From Paralichthys olivaceus (taxonomy: Eukaryota; Chordata; Actinopteri; Pleuronectiformes; Paralichthyidae): DNA of 64,000 bases. Positions 13,271 through 27,200 of the stretch are shown piece by piece; position 1 is the first letter of the stretch; every line of letters begins with the position of its first letter. The notes below the pieces were generated by a model, which worked only from the letters and a program-made list of their open reading frames with translations, was not told the DNA's origin and ran no database searches. The stretch is taken from assembly GCF_024713975.1 (NCBI RefSeq), contig NC_091097.1, forward strand, positions 2,013,361-2,077,360. Direction: 5' to 3'. Both the position numbers and the translations under genes were made by a program.

Positions 13271-14958
13271 CCTCAACCTTCACCCTCCAGCTGAACTCGA
13301 GCTCAACTTTTACACTGGCTCTGTTTTTTCAGAAAGACATTCACATGTTCCGATCCACTACACTCTGGCTTCACAAAATAATTTACACAATTAAAAAAAA
13401 AAGCCAAATTGTCATATGTCCCGTTACCACGCCGATTACATCTTCCTGGAGTTTGGATGTGTGATTTCGTTAATTCAACATTTTAAACACGTCAATCGAA
13501 TAATATGTGTTTAACATATAAAGTCCGAGGTTACAGAGGAACCTCTTTTTGTTTTTGCATTTATTGTTACATGAGGAGTTTATCTGCTCCAAATCATAAC
13601 AGCGGTTTATCCAACACACTTGAATCCAGCACAAATCAGAGGTACAGTGGTGATCGAGGCGCGCTCACGACGGTCTACGTGAGCGCGCCCACGCTTTAAC
13701 CCATGCTCCTATTTACCTGTTACTATTAGAGAAGGTCTGTAACTCCACAACTCTATTTTGATAAAGTACATTATAATTGTCAGGGAGAAATACACTAATA
13801 TTACAAGTATTATTTCCAAAGACATATTTTACTGCACGGGTTAGTTCATGTATAATATTCAGTTATTCTTTTTCAGAGTTGGACACATGAGAAATGTATT
13901 CATTAACTGAAGTTGATGTTTTTGGTAAATATGGCTAAACTACTTTCTCATCTGCTGGACACGACATATTGCTGCATTCAAATGGACCCATGTTCACAAG
14001 AAGAGTTAATCGAGTGGTACTCATGACAATGGATCGGAGACATTTATGAAAACTCTGAGTTGTGATGTGTTTGCAGATATTTACAGAAAGGGAGAATGCA
14101 ATGGAAGTTCATTTTTCAATATATTTTAATTTGTCTTTTGTTCGTTTTATTTGTAATTTTATAATACATCTGAGGAAAACAATCCCAAACAGCCTGGCAC
14201 TGTCCAAAGGTATAAATATCCACTTACACCAGTTCTAAAGCCCACTAAGTGTCACATTATATATTCTAATTTAATACTGAAATACAATATTACGTTTGTA
14301 AGGTTTTGTAGATGCTAAGAAGTTAATGAACTCAGCCAAAACGCCTGACACATAAAGAGTAGGAGAGAGTCAGTATAGCACTTTCCCACCGTTATGCAAA
14401 AATAATCTAATCTAATCTGCTGCACTTTGTATCACATTTACACTACGTATGCATGAGAGCGATATTTTCAAGAATCAGCATAATTTTCAATGTAGCCAAC
14501 AACTGTTTTGCATGCTTTTACCCGCTTGTCTTTCTATACTGCCTGATTTTAATGCATAACAATAGTAAGTTAATTAATTGTATTCTAAAATATAAATTTA
14601 TCAAACAACCTTCAAAGTCTTTGGTGATTGCGACACATTCCAGCCTCCATACTTAGCCACCTGAACTAAATGGTCCAGCTCTGACACTGACTCTCTTCAC
14701 ACAAGTTAATTTAAGAAGCACCCAGACCGGCTTTTCTCTGGAATTACAGGGGGGATAAGAGCACCAAGTTCCCTGCAGCTGATTGGTGGATAAATCCATC
14801 CTTCACATCCTGTTTTACAATCCTCTCACAATGTGTGCACAGAGTGCATGTATGCACAAACTATTCTGTGAGCACCTTTCTAAATAACTGGAATATTTCA
14901 CACTGGGATATTTTTATTATTTTTGAATATTTGATTGGAATTTTATTAGTCTGCAAAT
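13166..14958. other. Intergenic region between divergent gna13 and rgs9
   Basis: 1.8 kb separating the two start codons. The left 100 bases are CpG-rich (gna13 5' UTR/promoter) and the remainder is AT-rich. It must hold the promoter and 5' UTR of rgs9 unless further upstream non-coding exons exist. No repeat or extra gene is recognisable. Confidence 0.6.
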
Positions 14959-15027
14959 ATGACAATCCGAACAGCCCGTCCTGACCGGGTGCAACATTTC
15001 CCTCCCCGTATGCACTGCCTCAAAAAG
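14959..15027 (+). CDS. rgs9: rgs9 exon 1 (start codon)
   Basis: A 69-nt exon reading [18 protein letters not shown] then HCLKK, ending AAG before donor GTGGGT. MTIR and the PRM-x-x-L-x-K ending match the RGS9 N-terminus, and the phase joins exactly to [11 protein letters not shown] in the next exon. It is short and isolated by a 3.3-kb intron, so it is easily missed. Confidence 0.9.
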
Positions 15028-18000
15028 GTGGGTGGGTAGTATCATTATTATCATTATGGTCAGAATTTATTGAGTGCTTCAGCTCTATAAATTGGGTTTT
15101 TCCTTTATATGCACTCTCCTTAATTTAATATTTGTATGTAAGTATTATTGACTTATACATGTATATTTAGGCCACACTACAGATTCATCAGTTCTTAAAG
15201 TTAAATTAGACTTTACATTTCTGGAGCATACTGAATACTAAAGTTTAGCAGTAAAACCTGAACCCACCTGGTAAAAAAAAGATACATTCAGTAAAAATGA
15301 CTAAAAGACAGGGCAGTATAGTTCATACATGACAAAAAACCTAAAGTCTATTTGATCCCAATGAAGACAAATATAGATTACGTACATCAGTAAATGAAAG
15401 GATTAGCAACTACATTGTCTACAACTCGCAAAGACCATAGTGTGTAGTGTAGACTCCATACTGAAATGTGTTGTGTTGAAATGTCATATGTTCATGTCAT
15501 TATGAGCATTCTCTTTATATTTGTGAATGTAGGCCTACATGACTACTGTGCAGTAGATATTAATTCTGTATGTTTATAAACGGTATGTAAATGTATGTGT
15601 ATATATACACACACCCGTGAGATGGGCTCTCAGGGTAATGTGACATGGTCACTTTCACTTATTTATGCAAAAAAAAAGGCACAGCACTGTATAAGAAATT
15701 AGATAAAGTTAAATTAAAGTGATTGCAGTATCTGCAGCACAGCAGAGCATCACTCATTGAGCCTCTGTATCCTATATAAGACTCCTGGACATGTCAGGAA
15801 TCAAATCTCTAACAAACCCAAGCCACCAGAATACAAAACTATAAGACAGAAGGTTTTTAATTAGATATAGTCAGGGGCAACCCCATAGCTGAGTGGGCAG
15901 GGAGTAAATCACATGGGAGAAAACGCCCTGAGCAGCTACTCCGACCACTTACTGCTTGTCATCCCTCTGCTCACTGTATTATATATCAGTTTTCACTGTC
16001 TCTATTTCCAGAAAGAAAGAAAAAATTAAAACTGAATCTAGTTTCCTGTTTGCCCTCTGAAGCCACCCTGAGTGAGAAGTGTTTTCCTGTGAGGAAGGAT
16101 TTGTAAGACAAGTGGTGTTTATGGAAGTGCAAGTGATCTTATCAACATCACTGATATATTATCAATTATTTACATGTGAATGATTTGTTATGTATGTAGG
16201 AGGGCCTTTGTCGATGTTGCATTATGTGTGTCATGGTAATGGATTATTTTTACTGAGGTCATAATGTGTAAGCAGTGGAAAAGTACAATAGTTCTCTTTG
16301 AAATGATAAGAAGTATAAGTTTAAAGCAGCACAACAACATAGAAATACTCAAGTTAAGTAAAGGTACCTCAGAGTGACTGTACCACATACAGTGTTGTTC
16401 CTTTCCTGATGAAATGCAGTCATTCGTATACAAGTATTCAGCATTCTGTCAATGTGTATATTCTGTCAATATAGCAAAGTGTTGTTACATCACATTAAAC
16501 TATAGGTTTAAGTGTCTTGTCTCCCCCACAGCAGTCACCATGTAACATGAAGAAGATGTCAAATATCTTGTAAAGTATTTTGTTACAGCAAAAGTTCTTT
16601 ACCTACAAACATAATTGAAGAGATACAGTTTCTGAATATAATAATGGCACAACCTGATGAGGTTGAGGGCTGGAAACAGAACGCTGTCCAGGGGCTGCAG
16701 ACTGCCAGGGAACACACATGGCCAAAGTTTACTGTGAGGCAATGTTGTGGTGATTTCTGGAACTGTAAATGGGTTTGGAAATATGTGTGACCACATCAAT
16801 AGCTTCTTAAATGATACTGAACTTAAAGCAGTTCCTGCACTTAAATCAAAAAATGAGGGCCTGTCATAAAAGGATATTGTGCTTATTCCAAAGCAAATTA
16901 TGATAAATGACCAGGACGGCTGTGGCCCAGGGGATAGATCGGGTCATCCTTTAACCAGTGGTGGTTCGAACCCAGTGGTTCGGTCTTTGTGTGTGAATGC
17001 GTGAATGGCAAAAACAGAATTTGTAAAGTGCTCTGAGTGGTCATCAAGACCAGACTAGAAAAGCACTATATAAAATAAAAACCATTTAAAGTACAGAACA
17101 TAGCTGGCACACAGATAAACTGGGGGCACATATACATTGGGTAGTTTCTGTAGGCTCTCTGGGCTACTCATGGAGCTGCTACATACACTGCATTTGATGA
17201 GGCCTTAAAGGTAGCAGGTGTAAAAGAAATGCGGAGTCAATACAGACCCACAGTTGATTTCTGCTTAAGAGCCCTTTAACAGGTTGGATTTTCCCACCTG
17301 ACTTAATACTCAGACATGCCAAAGCAAAGTCAACAAACTCCTCATTCTCACCTATCCCTCCAAGCCCTAGCCCCACCATATTTAACAGACCTCCTCCGCC
17401 CCTACACTCCGCTCAGAAGGCTGCAGTCCTCAAACACAGGACTGCTCTCCATCCCCAATAACAAACTGTGAACCTTTGGAGACGGAGCCTTTTGTGTCGC
17501 AGACCCCACCCTCTGGAACTCATTCTGTAATGTTACATCTCTGGACATCTTCAAAAAACTACTCAAACACCACCTGCTCACTAAGGCCTTTGGCCTCAGT
17601 TAACGCTCCACCCTGCCATTAGTGCTGTTTATTTTTATCTCTTTTGGGCAAATTACTTTCTTTTCTTTTCTCTTTTGTGTCCACAGACATATGTAAAGCT
17701 TCTTTGGGTCTCTTGAAAGGCGCTATATAAATTCTAGCTATTATCATGCCACATGGATCCATTGGATTGTGAATGGAAATTGTAAAGACATTGTGATATT
17801 TTATTTACAAGTATTTGAATGTAATCAAGTACTGGACTGAACAAATATATAATACCTTGATATTAATAACTTGGAAAATATAACACACTGAAAATGATTG
17901 AACTGGAACGTCCCAATCAAGCTGCACCAAGTTTCACACAGTCAGGGATATCAGTTCTCTGAATATGCCTGATCCACGAATTAGTCCATTAGAGAACAGT

Positions 18001-21000
18001 AAAGAAATTCCCTGACCCTTACCGCATCCTTCCTCCAAGTTTTGTGGAAATCTGTTTAGTTGTTTTTGTGTGATCTTGGTTACCAGCAAACATAAAAACC
18101 AATCAACAAAAAGCAGACAGGGGTGATACATATTCCCTCGTTGTTTTGTGATGCTCTGACCCTCAACTGGGAGCTAATGTATTTAGTAGTGTTAAGATTG
18201 AAGCATGGAAATCTCAGATGAATATTTGTGATGATGAGTGATATTCTTGAATATTCCATTGTGGCTGATGTAAATGAATCCTGTTTCCAGCTGGAGGCCA
18301 TAGTGGTGGAGATGCAGGACCCGAAAAATGGAGTGAAAGGCTCGGAGCAGAAACTCAATGTCACTACCATCCCACATGTCATTGCTGGTAAGATTGAAAA
18401 AATGATGATGCTCCAAAATGATCTTTATTTTTATATTATTTATCAATTTGACCCAATGAAAATGATGTTCCACAAATAGTGAATGTTGGACGCAGATTTA
18501 TCATATGAACCAATTTGCTCTGTGTCTGCTGGATATGTAAATGTGCAGTTGACTGAAGGTTTTCAGCTTGTTGTGATGCTCCAAGTGGCCAAAAGCATAA
18601 AGTACATGGCTTTAAATTTGTGTTGCAGTGCAAAAAAGAATGTTATTATGCTTATATCTTAGTTGTAATGTTTAGTCATCAGAATACTTTTTTTTATACT
18701 TTTTTTTTTTCTTGAGCTTTATTTGCTTTAACGTTCACTTGCGTCAGATGATTAAATGCTGTAAGACTGACAGGCTGTCTTGACTGTCTAAGCTGCTAAC
18801 ACAGGCTAAATAAAGTAAACCACAATCGGATGAGATCTGGACAGTGCTTTAGGAGCCAAGGTGGCGTTTTAATCTGGGGTAACACCAGCAAGGGAAAGGT
18901 CAGAACAGATGTATATGGGCCAAACCCACCATGTGATCTGAGATAGTCTGAGTAATGTAGAAGCACCTTCTGTGAACAGTTTACAAAATGAACAGTTAGA
19001 GCAGAAACACAAGTTGTGTGATTCATTCAAAATTACTTACCTTTAATTAATCATCTGTGCTATTAAAGGTCCAGTGTGCAAGATTTAGGTGAAAGGGATC
19101 TATTGGCAGAAATTTAATGTAGAATAATCCTACATTAGTTTTCACTAGTTTATTTCATCTAAATTGTATGAATTGTAGTTTTTTTTACCCCAGAAAAGAC
19201 CCTTTATATTTAAATACTTTATATTTACATGGAGGGGGTCTGCTCTACGGAGGACGCCATTTTTTTTCCATTAGTCCAGACTGGACAAAAAAATCTATTG
19301 AGTTTTTATGACAACTGAAGCTACAACAGTTTCTTTTTCATGTTTGGAAGGAGAGGGTGAGGTGAGGGGGGTTCAGCTGCAACATGCAACTTCAAAAGTA
19401 GATATTACGATAGTCTACACACTGTACCTTTAAGTGTCTTGCTGCTGTTGCCTGTCCTCTATCATCCCAACGATCAACTTCAAGATAAGATAGGATAAGA
19501 TAAGATAAGATAACAGAAGTACTTTAAAGAACACACTTTGAGAGAATTACCACATTAATAGAGATGAGGGTTAATGGGACACACTCACCAGAACCCAGAT
19601 AACATGTAACATGGGAACTGAAGCTCCTCGCCTGCAAAAGGGAAACCCTCTCAGAGCCAGATCTGTGATGTTCAGTGGCAAGCATTTTTTGGCCAAGCCT
19701 TGACCCATAGAGCCTATTTGGGCTTAGCTTGAGAGAGCAATATGGAGCCACCACCCCGTGGGCCCACTGCTTGCGGGGATAGGCACTATTAAAGTAAAGT
19801 GCTGTGCAGGTCAGGTGGCATCTAAAGGCAGGAACCTCAGGAAGTGGAGTAGGAACTAGTGTTGGATGTGAGGGGTACCAACTAGATACCTCCAGGACCA
19901 CCTGGGTGAGTGTCATAGTGTGACCTTTTGGTGGTCATTAGAGAATTACTCTATGTATAGCATGGTTTATAAAACCAAATTCCTGGAGAGGTGCTGGGCT
20001 CTCAGCTTTTCCAGGAGTTTTGTAACTTTGTAACTATCTGTTGCATGTGTCTATGCACTGAAGAGCCCTTCAGAAAACACAGCCTTCTTGGAGTCCATGG
20101 ATGGGATCTTAGGAAGGATTCTTAGGAGTCTCAACGTAGTCTCACGAAAGATGTAGAGACCTCCAGGGGAGTGATTAGAGGAATGGCCGATCTGATCCGA
20201 ACCTGAGCGATGCCTTGTTATTAGACCTCTATGCTACTCATGGATTGGCCACAACTAAGACCATGTTCAAATTGTGGATAAGAGTACCTAGTACCTTAAA
20301 AACCTCAGGCCAATAATCAATTGGTCTATCATCATCAGATCTAGGAGAGACTGGAGTCTGATTGATTAATAGTGTGTATACAGTGTTTGCAGCATTTCAG
20401 TTCTTAACTGTGTTTCCACAGGTAACGACATAATCACATGGATTGCCAACAAGATGAAGACTCCAACTGAAGGTAAAGTCTGTGTACTGCAAAGATACAA
20501 CATGACATCTCCACACAAGACTTCCTCCAATCATTCTCCTGCCTCCTGTCTTGTATTTCCAGAGGCTCTTGTCTTTGGCACCATGCTAGTGGCCTATGGC
20601 TACATCTACCCCCTGCAGAACCACAAGAAGCTGGTCATATGCAATGATACTAGCCTCTACCGCTTCCAGGTACAGCCGAGCACTCACTTCTTCTCTGCTG
20701 CCTATGTTGTCACACTTTATCATAACAGGGAAATATAATTTGGACAGGGTTTCACTTAATTTAGGATAGACCCACTGATTGTGGCCCAGAAAGTGTAAAC
20801 AAAAGCCATGTGGTGGAAACGTCGCTCTACTGGTCATTCAATCTGTAAAAGTAAAACGATCCCAACCAATTTGTGGTCTATATGATCTATATGTGGTACA
20901 TTATGGAGCACTGTTAGGTTCTGTTTATGCTGGTGTTGATCTGGAGTGCATATAATCAGACACTAGAGGATAGCGCATATGACCATCTGATTAGACAGCA

Positions 21001-23871
21001 GGTATTAAATCATTTAATAACTGGCCTACATCAGCCCAGTAACTGTGGCTATCCACGGCAGAAGACAATGATTTGGTCCTCCCCATATGACTCAACAACA
21101 TCTACCAGGATCACAGTGGGTCTCAACTTAAGAATCCTGTTGAGGTCATTATACCAAACAAATTTGTCCTTTACTTCTGCAGAGCTCTCTGTTTTCTTTT
21201 GCACCTTCTCCAGTAATTCTGATCTGTTCTCTTCAGCCCAAATATCCAGGAGGCATCTCAATTCGTCCTGAGTTCATGTTTGTCCCGTGCCAGATTACAT
21301 TTTGGTCGCGGCCAGTGTGATAGCTCTCCGGTCATCAAAACAGGAAGATAAAACTTTTTCAAACCATTGAAATGACAGATATACTACTTCCTGTTTTTGG
21401 GTTGAAGGGTGTTCACATCAGAAATGACCTGCTCCAGAGTTCACAGAGACCAGCACTTCAAAGTGGACCAGAGTGCAGTAGTCTTGTCCACATAGCTATC
21501 ATTATTTTTAGAGACAGAGTTGGTTATAAGTGCTGTTATCAGTTTTTTTGTTCATTATGTTGTTTATATTTATACACTGATGGAACATCAATAACACTGT
21601 TTTCAATCTTCACCTATTCAGACACCATACTTCTGGCCTACACAGAAATATGCTGCAGAGGACTCTGACTATGGTGGGTACAGTATTTCATAGGAGGTGG
21701 GGTCTAGGGGCTTCAGTGACTCTTTACAATGAATCTTGCAGACTGTTCAATCACATGTATAGATAAACAATATTGTGTATTGGTTTCTGCTTTATTATTA
21801 TATAATGAGTAATGTTACTATCGTTATTGCTCCAATGAAAGAATTATGGCACAACACTGCAGAGTTCTGCAGAGCTGGTATTCACTTAAAACCAAGTTCT
21901 GAGTGGTGACTTCAGGGGCACATGTTTAAGAGCAAATTGAATTATTACTATGTATTATATTTCAGAACAAAGGACTGTTTTATTCAAACCCCACAAATGA
22001 TAGATAGGTAGGTATAGGTATACAGGATGGGTGGAAGGAGGGAGGGAGGAGGAATGATGATAAAAAAGAAATGGATCGATAGATAGATTCATTCACTGAT
22101 TGATTCATTGATTGAACAAACAAATTAGGTTATTTCCCATGTTTTAATGACATACAACTGTATGTAATGACACTGTAACCTTTTTTTGCAGCCATTTACC
22201 TGGCAAAGAGGAACATCCGCAAGAAAGGCATGCTCGAGCCCTATGAACAGGTACATGGGAAAGCATGGGAAACGTTTGTGTCTATGTGTGCATGTATGTG
22301 TAAAAAAAAAAAAGTCCACTGCTTTAATTTTGTCTGACACTGACAGAGCGGGAGACCAGATTTGTCTTAAGTCACACACACTGAGTCTGGATGCAGATGT
22401 AAGATGTAATGTGGTAACAAGCACTCAGCTTGTTTTAGATGAAAACAGATTAATGTAGAAAAAAAATCATGCTTAAACTGCTGCTGTCTGTTTTTGTTGT
22501 ACTTTATAATTTCATCCCAGCTCTTTGTTTATACCTGTGTTTTTGTTTTGTGTTAATGTTATAATCAGAGAGGATATCTTCTCTTGGTGTAGACTATTTA
22601 GGATATGTGTTTTTATTGACACAGACCATTTTAATCGCTATTTGTATCCCCATTCTGATGGTTAGTGACATGGTAAGTTGTGAAACTCAAATTTGTTGAG
22701 ATGGTGGAATAATTTTCAGTAGACAGGAATTTAAAACATTGCTTTATGAAGATATTTTAGCATCTTTAGCCGTTTAACTCAAAATGTGTCCAAAATGTTA
22801 TTTCTTATTTTCAGGGGCTTTTCTATGACAAAGCCCCTGGAGAACCACACACTGTAATATATAACTGTTTTCATAGACTGAGTGGTACACTTCCTGACAG
22901 TTCAGCCACTTCACAATCGCGGCCTCATGAAATTAAAAATACATATTCCCAGTTTTAATCCTGTGTCCCTGTGTGATTCATTTATCACTTGTTACTAAAG
23001 CAATGTCAGTATTTTTTTTTTTGGTGATAATGCAGTTAGTTACTGTCAACACTGCCGCAGGGCTGTGACACAAGTTCAACTGTTTCCTCCATAGCTCCAT
23101 GTTTTTTTGTGTTTGTGTTTTAAACAGGCACATTACAACCACCTCCATAAATGGCTGAACCACAAGTGGGACTTCATTGTGATGCAGGCCACTGAACAAT
23201 ACAAGTATGTAAAATCATCAGTCTGAAACTGTACCTCAGTATGTTCTCAAAATGTAGTTAGTATTTGAAAGTTTGCAGTGAAGGTAAATAAAAATGTAGG
23301 GAAGTATGGAGAGGGGACGAAATCAGAGATTCCTACCTGGACATTGATATGTGTCAGAGTCCATCTTCTCTCCAGGACTTACACATGGATTTACCAGTGG
23401 AGTTCCATGCATGTCATTTCTATTCAACCTAGTCTCATTACTTAAAGCTGGTTGGTAAGCCTGGAAAAGCATTGAGGGCAGAATTCAATATGCAACCGAT
23501 ACATTCCACCCTGTCCCATCGGCCCTCTTGTCAAAGCTACACCCCCAAAACATACAAACGTGCACAGCCTGACAACAACTCATGAGTCGAGTTTTTCTTT
23601 GACGCACTCGCTAACTTCTGGCAATTGTCGTTGCTTCAAGCAGCCATATAGAGGAAAGTAAAACTGTCTCGACTCGCAAAGCAAAGTTGTTAAAAACAAG
23701 ATGTTCGATTGCCTTTTACTACTCAGGGTTCAATAGCCAGACTTAAAAGAGTCCTTAAAACTTTCATGTGTACAGTAATGTAGGCATATATGTGGACATA
23801 AATATATAATATATTTAAGTTAGACAGAAGAGACAACCGACCCCTACTTGAAATATAATTGCTTTGTGCGT

Positions 23872-23912
<41 letters not shown>

Positions 23913-24012
23913 CCTGTGTGTGTTTCAGGGCTGGTAAGGAAAGGAAGAAGCCAGATCGTGTGGTGTTTGACTGCCAGGAGAGGGCTTACTGGATATTGAA
24001 CAGGCCTCCGGT

Positions 24013-24052
<40 letters not shown>

Positions 24053-24213
24053 ATATATACTGTAGATCTCATTGTAATGTGATTACTGTACTTGCTGTAC
24101 ATTTGTCATGATCCTCCTGTGTGTGTGCAGCGTCGTACTCACAGTGCTATTGACTGCGGCCCAGAGCGTCTTATTGATCCCAATACAGATGAGGTAACAG
24201 GTCAGTACGTACG

Positions 24214-24255
<42 letters not shown>

Positions 24256-27200
24256 CTGGCAGAGGTCAGCTGGCCTCATAAGAAACTTACTGGAGCTTAA
24301 GATGCAGAGTAGTAGTGCAGAGCCGATCTCTATGGATATATCCACTTAGACTGGAACCCTCCTGACTCTCCATGTGGCTCACTCTCTCTATCACTCCTTT
24401 CCTCTCTTCCTCTTCCCTCCCATCCCCCTTTCCCGTCCTTTCATGTTCAGATAAAAACCTGGTAGAGCTACTTTGCTGTTACATTGATGGTGGATATATG
24501 TTGAACAAAAAGAGGTTTTCATTGAATCTACGTAACTATGTCAAGCTGCTATTGCATCTGCTAAAGCCTGCTGTTTCTCCTGAGTACTAAGGAGCTTAAG
24601 TTGAATCTCTTGTCCAGAAAGAGTTCTCTGATATTAGTTTGCAAGTCACAGCACTCTTTACTTTACTGTACTGTAAACACTGTGATACATAGAACATCAA
24701 CCGTCATTGGCTGCAAACTGGACTGTTTTGAAGCGGTGGTGGAGAGGAGGGCAATGTACAAACTGTTATCCATCATGGACAATCACAAGCACCCTCTCCA
24801 CCACCTAGTGGACAGACAGCAGAGCACTTTCTCCAACAGACTGGTTCAGCTCCACTGCTGCAAGGTCAGATACGGGAGAGCTCTCCTGCCCAGAGCAATA
24901 ACACTGTACAATCCTCACCTCGGTCAAAAGGTGAACTCTCACAACCCTGAGCCATATAGTCTCCTTCCACACCCAAACTCCCTGCTTACTCCTGCAATAA
25001 CTGTGAATTTGCACATCTTGTGTTCATTTTTTATTTTAGTGTGTCATACTCCTACCTACCTCATTACATTGTCTTCAAACGCCAACAACTACTGCAACTT
25101 TGCACACATCGCTTGCTCATAGTTTGTCATCTTATGCATATATTCTCTTATCTATAGGCATATTTGTTGTTATAAGATTTAGTAGTTTACTGTGTATTCT
25201 AGTAATGTATTGTGTATCTTTTACTTAGAGAATAGGTACCATTTTTAGTACATTTTATTTTTTTAAATATTATCACCATATACTTCATCCTCAATAGACA
25301 AACAAAACATTGTACCTGATCTCAGTCATGGGTAATGTTTAATTTTCTTACATTACCTCAAACACATCACAGAGGAAATTCAATGAAGGCAACTACATGC
25401 ACTTTAACTATTACAGTTCTACATGTAGTTACTTTACTTTAAACGTTAAAACTATGATTACAAAAAACTTATTAATGATGAAAGTATATATACAGTAAAA
25501 TAGTTTAGAAAAAAATGCAATGAAATTATATATGATGTAACACCCATGAGGCCTAATATGTCCTCATTGTGATCAGGGCTGAAATAATTAACCCAGCAGT
25601 TGAGTGGCAGAACATAATAACATCTTGATATATGATTCATTATCTTTTTTATTATTTATTCCCCTTATAGAGAATATCTTTGAGATTTGTACTGTCCATC
25701 AGAGAATATGTGATGCTGTACTTAAGGGAAGCCAACCAAAAAGTTGTAAATCCCAAGCCCCATACTGCAGCTCCAGGACAATCTTGGTGTTTCTAATTTT
25801 ATGAGAATGGATTTAATTTGCCTTTCATCATCGGGATAAATGTCACAAGAAACTTGTTTATTCACAGCATTGTTTCCTTCTCCTGTCTTTTTCTTCTTTC
25901 TAACAGTTTTCCATACACTGATGAAGAGAGACCTATCTAATACAATAAGTGTCTTGCCCAGACTTTGATTCTTGTGTGTAAAATAGACTAGTGTGTAAAT
26001 TCATGGTCCATGTTGTTCTTAGTCAATCCTCCAGGAAATGGTGATGATGTGATTGTAGTTATTCATGTTAAATGAACTGTTTTGTCAGATTCCTTCAGTT
26101 TTTTTTTACCACACTTTCCTTTCCTTCATAAAATAAATCTCTAAAAATATTATATATTAATATGTCTACAGGCAGACCAATCTTTCAGAAATTATATTTT
26201 GCTCTAATAATCACAAATTACTTGCAAGCTTAAGTCAGCTTTGCCTTAAGGGTTTAGTGTTTTTTGTGGTTGTTATTTTCCACCCTTCTGTTTGCTGTCT
26301 GTGGATAACACTAAAGCATACTAGATATACTTCAAACAGTCATGTGAGTCAACTGCACCTAATAAACTGTTTCCATGAAAACATTTTTTTCTTGTTGTGA
26401 ACAGAAAATCAGCTTTGACCAGCACAGGCGCATGGTAAGTAATAATCTGTAATTAGTAATCATTCCTCTTGTTTCAGTAATGGATGAAATGTCCTCTCGG
26501 TTCACTGTTGGTGGCTTGAAGCTGCAGACTGAGTTTTATAACGTCACAGAAGTGGATAGTTTTATTTATAAACCTTTTACAAAATTACATTTGGAAATCT
26601 TCAATTGTGAAATACATGTTATGTTCTTTTATTCTAGAACATTTTCTATCAACAAGCCATCATGAGGTCAAAGGTCAAATCTAGCGTGTCCCTCGGAGCG
26701 TAAGTTTGTCTAGTACCTTACATGTAAAAGCCTTGTTACCTTAAGTTAAAATTCATTTCATTTTTTCCTGTCATCATAACTTAAACAGGAATTTTTCAAC
26801 CTGGGTCCTATGTTTATATATGTGAGTTTGTAAATGAATGCTGCTGACAATAATGTTTTGAACCGGTCCAGTAGATCTCCTCTGCCAGCAGCCATAACAT
26901 GCTAGCAGCAGCTACAATGTAATGTTATGGGGCAACTATGACCGTCCTCAAAATGTCCACTTAAAGTTCTTTTTTCCACCAATAAAAGACTCAGATTAAT
27001 TTTAGGCTCATAAAGAATGTTTCCACCATAGCCCTGATAATCAGAGATAAACATCAGGCCCAGGATGGAAAATACCACAATTCCCCTTAAGAATCTTGTT
27101 CTTATACACACTATTTCATGAATGAGATTTTTTTGCTTCCTAAAAATAACCAAATGGTTATACAAAATAACCTGTCAAAACATTGACTGGCCTAGTTTGG

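Larger units (their letters stand above)
15028..18290 (+). other. rgs9 intron 1
   Basis: 3.3 kb. It contains a tRNA-like SINE-type repeat at about 16918-17095 and an L2-type LINE 3' end at about 17381-17745. Nothing else could be assigned. Confidence 0.6.

Noticed and set aside
16918-16990. Functional tRNA gene
   Set aside because: A- and B-box-like sequences are present, but no complete cloverleaf could be drawn and the unit continues into a retroposon tail.
19524-19916. 130-codon minus-strand ORF
   Set aside because: No recognisable motif, no splice or family support. It lies in rgs9 intron 2 and is most likely a chance frame.
23864-24082. ORF of repeated Cys-Val residues
   Set aside because: It is translation of a TG microsatellite running through rgs9 exon 8 in the reading direction. 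Only the exon part is protein-coding.
24601-25122. 173-codon ORF as a novel gene
   Set aside because: It contains the carboxyl-end pattern of a LINE polyprotein and has no upstream exons of its own. Called a LINE remnant.
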